Positions 57,953 to 64,000 of a stretch of DNA of 64,000 nt are shown in pieces. This stretch comes from Cliona cf. orientalis. Lineage: Eukaryota; Porifera; Demospongiae; Clionaida; Clionaidae. Within the stretch, counting starts at the first letter, position 1, and the number at the start of each line of letters is the position of its first letter. The notes below the pieces were generated by a model, which worked only from the letters and a program-made list of their open reading frames with translations, made no database searches and had not been told where the DNA came from. The stretch spans positions 8,454,292-8,518,291 of the forward strand of contig OZ005697.1 of NCBI GenBank assembly GCA_963930775.1, written 5' to 3'. The translations under genes were made by a program, and so were the position numbers.

Positions 57953-59041
57953 CTCATTTGAGAATTGTCTATTAATAATAATTATAGCTACCAATTTGAA
58001 CCTGAACAATAGCTAATACTGCATTAATATCTTTGCTTAAAGTTACATTTTGTGTTTATTTACATGAATAATGCCTTAGCTTGATGGTTACTTAAATTAG
58101 TTCACATAAGGATTAAATTGCATTCCCCATGCATACACCTTGATTTAATTTTAGTTGCTACTATCACGGCATGCTCGTTATTGTAATGTCTTTCTATCTT
58201 GACTTGCAATTGTAAGCTGTATCTGATAATTTTTTTGCGCACCAAAGGCAAAGGAAGTTTCATAGACTGATGTGACAGCAATTCTGCTTTGAGAATCATA
58301 TTAACCAATCTTGCATGCAATACCATGCATGCATAATTATTGTAACTTTAGAAAAATCTGCATGGTCACGTATCTTGTACTATGTATCTGCATGCATATA
58401 TGTATATACAAACTATATTGATTCGTATGATTCCAACTTGCTTTTAAGTAATATGGCTTTCGTGTTATTATATACATAATAATTATTATGACTGCACGTC
58501 TATTTTTTTTACAGTGTATATGACTTGTAAACTGTATCTCATAAAATGTTCAAGTTGTCTTTTCACAATGTCATATCAAAATTTCATAGTAACTGTTTTA
58601 GTCTGATAGCTAAGTTTCTTTAGCTACATGCAGTCATGATCACACATTCATGCGAGTCTAAAACATTTACATAGTCAATCAAGTATTCTTGCATGCAATA
58701 TATATATATACTAGCCTTGTATCCAGGCCATTCCATGTTTATCAACGTTGCACGCAACACATGGGATGGCCTGGATACGAGGCTAACATAATATTATAAT
58801 AAATTCACTTAACATTATTATTGGTCACCAATAAGTCTGAGGTTGTTATTGTTGGGTAGCAGGCCATGCCTCTCCCTTTGCTCATGCACTGGCACGTGAT
58901 ACGGACATTAATGATTGTTGTAATAATTATATATTATCATTACTGTAACAAAGGAAATTGCAACAGAATAACACTTACTATAACAGTTATAAATTTGGTT
59001 GTAATTGCCAATTTATTGATACCCGTATAATCATGCATAAT
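57953..59041. other. Spacer after the second secreted gene
   Basis: It repeats the 3' flank seen after 54600 (ATTGCATTCCCCATGCATAC near 58120, GCACCAAAGGCAAAGGAAG near 58240). A hairpin repeat lies at 58712-58785. From about 58800 it repeats the 5' flank ahead of 53977 and 57320 (AATAAGTCTGAGGTTGTTATTG), leading to the relic at 59042. Confidence 0.55.
58712..58785. repeat. 74-bp hairpin repeat, TAGCCTYGTNYCCAGGCC family
   Basis: Arms TAGCCTTGTATCCAGGCC and complement, with a loop containing AACGTTGCACGCAAC. It is the same family as 49600-49676, which shares the loop motif GTTGCACG. Confidence 0.8.
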
Positions 59042-59224
59042 ATGGCTGGCATTATTATGACTTTATTTGCTGTTTTCATCACTAGACTGAGTGCCCATGA
59101 CACTAGTGATCTTCATAGAGCTAGCGATGTCATATCAGAATCTAGGTATGTACCTCCTCCACTCTGTTGCGACATGCAATTGATTCTAATTAACTGCCAC
59201 TATTATCACAAAATGATATCATAG
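59042..59224 (+). pseudogene. Signal-peptide relic of a secreted type 1 gene
   Basis: MAGIIMTLFAVFITRLSAHD aligns with the signal peptide of the genes at 53977 and 57320 and sits behind the same upstream flank (CAGTTTATTGATACCC...). The stalk and C-terminal domain are missing; the frame ends at 59224. A truncated copy, unless it is a first exon of an unrecognised spliced gene. Confidence 0.6.
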
Positions 59225-59399
59225 TTATTGTAATCTACACTTTAGGTAATAATTTTATTATGTGGATCTGTAGGTGTATACATTAAATAATATGCCATCA
59301 TGCATGTTAAAAATTTTGAAAAATGTTAGAACTTGTACCGTTGCAGATCATGCTAGCTATACAGTATTGCAGATACACAATCTCTCTCGTCCCTTATTT

Positions 59400-59745
59400 T
59401 GTAATTAATTTTCAAAGGCCACACTGATTAAGAGCTGGTGGTAGCAAGCATACCACAATTGGGGTAAGTACTTCAAAATCTGAAATACATGCTCGATCAA
59501 ACCGTTTAACGTACTACTGTAACAGCCTGTGACTCCAAACTTTATCCATACGTTGCTATGGATTGAGTGTTGCTAAAGATATGGATCCAAAATCGTTTCC
59601 ACCATCAGATACTTGCTGCTACCAAGGTAATGATTGTAGCATTGATTCTTTCATTGATGAATTGGCTTAAAACTTCAGAATCTATGCTACTGAGTATACA
59701 CTCACTAGCACTGGCATAACTATAGGTTCATTATGAAGGCAACAA
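59400..59745 (-). pseudogene. Decayed secreted type 2 gene, exon 2 joined to exon 1 remnants
   Basis: On the minus strand, 59745-59640 resembles the signal peptide/stalk exon of the gene at 60623-62157 (CAGTGCTAGTGAGTGTATAC, CCAATTCATCAATGAAAGAATC). It is followed without the usual intron by exon 2-like sequence (59600-59400: GTCACAGGCTGT, TACCACCAGCTCTTAATCAG). Many frameshifts. Non-functional. Confidence 0.75.
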
Positions 59746-60622
59746 GGATATTTACAACTGGTATGAAGAATATTCATCCATCTAGTTGCTATAGATACAT
59801 ACTCATGCAATATTATAGAGAGGGGATGAAGCGAGCTAATGATCAAAGCAAATCACAGGATATCACCTCCTTTGAATGCAGTTTGTTCACCATGGTTCCT
59901 AACTTAGTAAATATTTGCTTTGCCTATTGCTGCGTGGTAGTCTTTCTTGTGACGTTTGATGTACTATGTATAATACTAGACTCTTGGAGACAATGATCAA
60001 TGTCAGTACCCTCTAGTTCTAAATAAACTATGTAGCATAATACTGTCATGCACATTGCAAACTAATAACATTATTATTATAATAATTATAGCCTCATCCT
60101 CAGGCTTTTCAACGTAAAATAATATTCAGTGTGTCATAATATTGAAGCTGAGAATGCCATGGGCCTGGGATGATAAGGCCGCTATAGTAGACTAATACCT
60201 GGTTGGCTTAAAAGCTTAGCAACTGATACAATGCATCAAGAGCATTAATTATAGCACTGCAGGACTGCTGCTATTTATGGAAGATCAGAAGTGCAATTTA
60301 TTCCGATTCCGCATCCCGCGCCCGCATTCCACATAATATAGCTAGTTAGTATATATAGTTCACTGGCTAGTTTGCGGGATGAGGGATGCGGAATCAAACG
60401 AAATTGCCCTTCTCGGCTTCCGTAGCTATTCTTTTACCAACTGTGGCATTGAGAGCACTGACAGTTACAGTAAATACATTATCAAAATAACATCATGCAT
60501 GCAATAGTTCAGGGAAAATTAATGTTACAACGTTAACCTATTAGCTATAGCTAAATTAAATGTTGCAAAACTACATACAGTTAATAATATGAAAGATTCG
60601 CAATCTCTCTCGTCCCTTAATA
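59746..60622. other. Spacer of the type 2 family
   Basis: No gene. The segment around 59885-60060 (CACCATGGTTCCTAACTTAG, TGCCTATTGCTGCGTGGTA) is repeated at 62948-63130 and partly at 62300. 60130-60180 is repeated at 63262-63310. These repeats show tandem duplication of a unit of about 3.1 kb covering the type 2 gene. Confidence 0.6.
60287..60413. repeat. Inverted-repeat element, copy 1
   Basis: AGAAGTGCAATTTATTCCGA with GCATCCCGC, and the complement GCGGGATGAGGGATGCGGAA with AAATTGCCCTTCT about 60 bp later. A fold-back MITE. A second, more decayed copy lies at 63416-63523 within the duplicated segment. Confidence 0.75.
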
Positions 60623-62157
60623 TTAAATTAAAATTCGGATGCCACATTGATCAAGAGCTGGAGGTAGCAGGCACACCAGGGTTACTTCAAAAGTTGGAAC
60701 ACATGCTTGATCAAACGTACTACAGCCTGTGACTCCAAATCCATATGTTGCAATGTTCTGAGAACTGCTGAAGATGCGGAAATGATTGCCGATATCGGAT
60801 GCTTGGATGAATGCCTTTCCAAATTGGAAGCTGTCCTCTTCACGGGTAAACAACTGGCAGGCTGGACCTATCTCATTACCTCGATAGCACGGAATGGCAG
60901 CTTCTAGATTGATGAAGATAATAGCTGTATTGCCTCCTGAATTGCTGGAGTAATTGGGACGATAGGCCAGAACACTATTGTCGGAAGTGTAATCTTCTGA
61001 AATATTTGTAATTGTCAGTGTAGATATGTCGGCCCCCCCTGCTTGTGTTGAGGAGTCTATCGACTTCAGCCTGACTGTTCTTGGCTCGGTTCGACTTAAA
61101 CCAATGTACAGCATTTTTATCACTGTTTATATATGTAATGAAAGGCAAGATATTATTATTATTGTGGTACAGCTATTAAATTGGGACAAGCTTGAGCGAG
61201 CACACATTAATCAGTACTACGAGAAAACTGGTACTGCTGTACTTTTACGTCATCCACGTGTTCGCTAGCTCACTCAAGAAAAGTTTCTACAGTAACAAGG
61301 CAATATATTATAGTCTGGGTGCTAGGGCTACTAATTTCTGTAGCTAATGCTTCAAGTCCAAGCTAGCTATTGTTGCCCACTGAGACAATGTAGCCACATG
61401 CGGGCCAAAGCTCATGACATACTGGGAATGAAAATAGTAGCTACACTACTGTTATTAATTGTTTCTTGATCTTTATTATTAGCGTCAATAGATTGTGCTC
61501 AGTGAATGACGATAGCTATGATAGCTAGTACTTGTACATATAATTTGGATTGAAGATAGTAGAGGGGGCATCATTTTACTAAGTCTACGCTGTGAGCGAA
61601 GGCTCACTCCCTCAATGGTTTACATCACCCTTGTTAGTATATTATGTATTAACTGCAAAATTAGCCTCTTTCCCATGTTGCCATGGTTTAATGAAATGAT
61701 ATTGAAAAGCTGAAAGTATAATAGGCTTTCATGGATATGAGATAACACACTTACCTGGCTGGCCTAAAAGCTTAGAAATTGATACATCATGAGTATCAAC
61801 TGTAGTTCCAACTGTTGTTATTCTCTCATCAACTGTGGCATTGAGAACACTAACTGTCGTGTTGACTGCTGTTATTTTTTCGTCAACTGTGGCATTGAGA
61901 ACACTTACTGTCATGTTGACTGCTGCTATTTTATGACTGAGAGTGTTAAGTCTAGCATTGATACTTTCAGCTATACTTTTATCAAATGTTGTAGTGAATT
62001 CTGCTACCATGGTACTGAATGTAGCATTGATTCTTTCGTCAATCAATTGGCTTAAGATCTCAATGTTACTGAGTGAACATTCGCTGGCATAGCTAGGTAC
62101 ATTAGCAATAATTATGAAGGCAGCAAAGATAGACATAACTGGGATGAAGTTTGCCAT
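60623..62157 (-). CDS. Secreted coiled-coil protein, type 2 C-terminal domain (two exons)
   Basis: Proposed gene of 284 residues: exon 1 62157-61755 and exon 2 61074-60623. The donor is CCAG|GTAAGTG and the acceptor GAACAG|TC, and the 855 coding bases keep frame. Exon 1 gives a signal peptide (MANFIPVMSIFAAFIII...) and a stalk with LSNIEILSQLIDERINAT. Three near-identical heptad-rich repeats follow (VNTTVSVLNATVDEKIT and variants). Exon 2 gives a different domain from the type 1 genes, with GNTAIIFINLEAA, ASDIGNHFRIF, YGFGVTGCSTFDQACV and six cysteines. The shared N-terminus shows common origin; the C-terminal module differs. The upstream Met at 61123 is inside the intron and not used. Function unknown. 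Confidence 0.7.
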
Positions 62158-62469
62158 CGTAATCCACTAGTTTCACAATAGATGTGTTACTAGAACTGCA
62201 TCTATCTAGTAGCTAAATGTTCAAATACTTTCTAGAGAGGGATGAAACGTGGAGCTCAAAGTGAATTGCAGGATATCACCTCCTTTGAATGCAGTTTATT
62301 CTGTCATGGTTTCAAACTTTAGCAAATATTTACTTTGCTATAGTTAATGATGTGCATGCATGCTTGTGTATACAGTCAGTTTTATTATCAGTAAAAATTC
62401 ATGAAACTCTACTTGTATTATGCATGAATACTGTGTGCTGTCAAGTTTTAATAACTGAGTTGATTATTT
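62158..62469. other. 5' flank of the type 2 gene
   Basis: Upstream of the start at 62157, with the repeated block TTGAATGCAGTTTATTCTG at about 62284 that also occurs near 59871 and 62931. It should hold the promoter. No specific element identified. Confidence 0.4.
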
Positions 62470-62786
62470 AGTACCTGGTTGGCTTATAAGATTAGAAATA
62501 GATACATCATGAGCATCAGCTCTAGCACTGATTGCTGCTATTTTTTCATCAACTGTGGTCCTGAGACAACTGACTGTTGCTATTTTATTATCAATTATGG
62601 CACTGAGAGTTTTAAGTTTAGCGTACTGACTCTATAGCATTGATTCTTTTGTCGGTGAATTGGCTTAAGATTTCGATGTTACTGCAAGAGTATACACTCG
62701 CTAGAACTGGCATAACTAGGTTCGTTAGCAATAATAATTATTATGAAGGCAAAAAGGATAGTCATAACTGGGATTAAGTTTGTCAT
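62470..62786 (-). pseudogene. Decayed exon 1 of a second type 2 gene
   Basis: The start at 62786 (MTNLIPVMTILFAFIIII) matches the signal peptide of the 62157 gene. A frameshift follows at the stalk start: the family sequence SNIEILSQ continues in another frame after ECILLQ-stop. The three-repeat stalk is degraded, with a donor-like CCAG|GTAC near 62475. It probably belonged with a copy of exon 2 that is no longer present between here and 62157. Confidence 0.8.
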
Positions 62787-63701
62787 CGTAATCCACTAGT
62801 GCATGCCACATATACAATCAGATCAGTGTTTTATTAGAAGAACATATTAGCTAAATACATTTATTAATTATACATCCACATACTCGATATAGAGAGCTAG
62901 GGATGAAATGAGCTCAAGAATATCCCTCCTTGAATACAGTTTGTTCCACCATGGTTCCTATCTTAGTAAACATTTGCTTTGCCTATTGCTGCGTGGTATA
63001 TATAAGTCTTTTTTGTGACGCTTGATGTGTGTATATAATACTATTAATAGACCTTTGGAGAGAACGATAATGTCACCCGCTATAGTTTTAAACATGCTAT
63101 GTAGCATAATCATGCATATTGCAAACTTATTACAATATATTATAGCCTCCATCCCCAGTCGTTTCAATGTATTAATTTCAGTGTTCTTTTTATTTTATAT
63201 GATAATAATTCTAGGACACATACAATTATAGCTAATAGCTAATACAAGGTAGTGCCCAATGTGTCATAATACTAATATTGAAGCTGAGAATGCCATGGGC
63301 CAGCCACCTGCATGGGATGATAATATATACTTAGATCTACCTGCATGGCTGTCAACTGATACATCAAGAGCACCAACTGTAGCACTGTATGACTATACTG
63401 CTAATTATGAAAGGTGAGAAGTGCAATTTATTCCGATTTTGCATCCCTATCCCACCTTCTGTATATACTTAGTAGTTCACTGGCATGCTGGCTTGTGGGA
63501 TGTGGGATGCAGGGTACGAAATTCTTTCTAGCTTGTTCTATTCTTTCTCACCAACTGTGGCGTTGAGAGCACTGAGTCAGACTATTACAGTTACTGTTAT
63601 AGTAGATACATTATCAAAATAACGTCATACATGCAATAGTTCAGAAAAATGTTACAGTTATGAAAGATGCATAATCTCTCTCGTGCCTTAATTAAAAAGA
63701 T
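62787..63701. other. Spacer between type 2 copies
   Basis: This repeats 59746-60622: the TTCCACCATGGTTCC block at 62944, GCTGAGAATGCCATGGGCC at 63283, and the inverted-repeat element at 63416-63523. No gene. Confidence 0.55.
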
Positions 63702-64000
63702 TCAAATGCCACAATGTTCACGAGCTGGTGGTAGTAGGCACACCAGGGCTACTTCAAAATCTGAAACACATGCTCGATCAAATGTACTACAGCCTGTGAC
63801 ACCAAATCCATATGTTGCAACGAAATAACTATTGGCAAAGATACGGAAATGATTGCCAATATCAGATGCTTGTATGAATGGATGGAAGCTGCCCTCTTCA
63901 AAGGTGAAAAACTGGCAGGCTGGAGCTCTCCGCTCATGTCGATATCGATAGCACGGAATTACTCTTTCCAGATTTACAAAGAGAATGGCTGTATTGCCTC
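63702..64000 (-). CDS. Secreted type 2 protein, exon 2, cut by the right window edge
   Basis: The stop is at 63702-63704. Reading leftward-coded from 64000 the frame is open and matches the end of the 60623 gene: PACQFFTFEEGSFH, IQASDIGNHFRIF, YGFGVTGCSTFDRACV, then LVCLLPP and a shorter end. The cysteines are conserved. The first exon lies outside the window. Likely a functional gene as far as can be seen. Confidence 0.75.
   Translation of the reverse strand, partial: GNTAILFVNLERVIPCYRYRHERRAPACQFFTFEEGSFHPFIQASDIGNHFRIFANSYFVATYGFGVTGCSTFDRACVSDFEVALVCLLPPAREHCGI

Noticed and set aside
61075..61123. Upstream Met as start of an independent 166-residue gene
   Set aside because: It has no signal peptide, while splicing to the 61755-62157 exon keeps frame and gives a secreted protein; the paralogous copies support the two-exon model.

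Overview
This window is eukaryotic nuclear DNA from an animal, most likely a demosponge close to Amphimedon. The assignment is an inference. It rests on an AT-rich background, a many-exon metazoan RTEL1-type helicase with short introns, an SMYD-type SET/MYND protein, large tandem families of secreted and membrane proteins, and many short inverted-repeat elements. No search could be run.

Region 1 (1-15.3 kb): a head-to-tail array on the minus strand of intronless genes for multi-pass transporters related to the proton-coupled oligopeptide transporter (POT/SLC15/PTR2) family. Most copies here are broken by small frameshifts, deletions, a MITE or a fusion; one (13280-14998) is intact. Between them lie fragments of two unrelated genes: a plus-strand beta-helix/multi-TM receptor-like gene and the Walker A exon of RTEL1.

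Region 2 (15.3-24 kb): a structurally complete, apparently recent Ty3/gypsy LTR retrotransposon on the minus strand (293-bp LTRs, 5-bp target duplication, one gag-pol frame) sits in a spacer. Another broken transporter copy follows.

Region 3 (24-39.5 kb): the one intact receptor-like gene (24138-27710, plus) converges on an intact transporter (27855-29567). Immediately downstream, a unit of about 3.1 kb with the transporter is present three times (A, B, C). Each unit carries its own private mobile-element insertion, and the sister units serve as empty sites: a 1.7-kb TTAA element with a nested 9-bp-TSD element in A, a 543-bp 9-bp-TSD element in B, and a 231-bp hAT-like element in C.

Region 4 (39.5-53 kb): two conserved single-copy genes on the minus strand, an intronless SMYD-like SET/MYND gene and a gene of about 28 exons for RTEL1 (Fe-S DNA helicase plus harmonin-like domain). 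A divergent intact transporter on the plus strand (51157-52875) follows, and a relic of the receptor-like gene's tail converges on it.

Region 5 (53-64 kb): a family of small secreted proteins that share a signal peptide and coiled-coil stalk but have two different C-terminal domains. Two intact single-exon genes lie on the plus strand. On the minus strand there is a two-exon gene and an edge-truncated copy. Several decayed copies and MITEs lie between them.

The window therefore looks like a birth-and-death neighbourhood. A convergent transporter/receptor pair was copied repeatedly, and many copies have since decayed. Whether the transporter and receptor act together (for example in nutrient uptake or sensing) is not shown by the sequence; only their repeated convergent linkage is.
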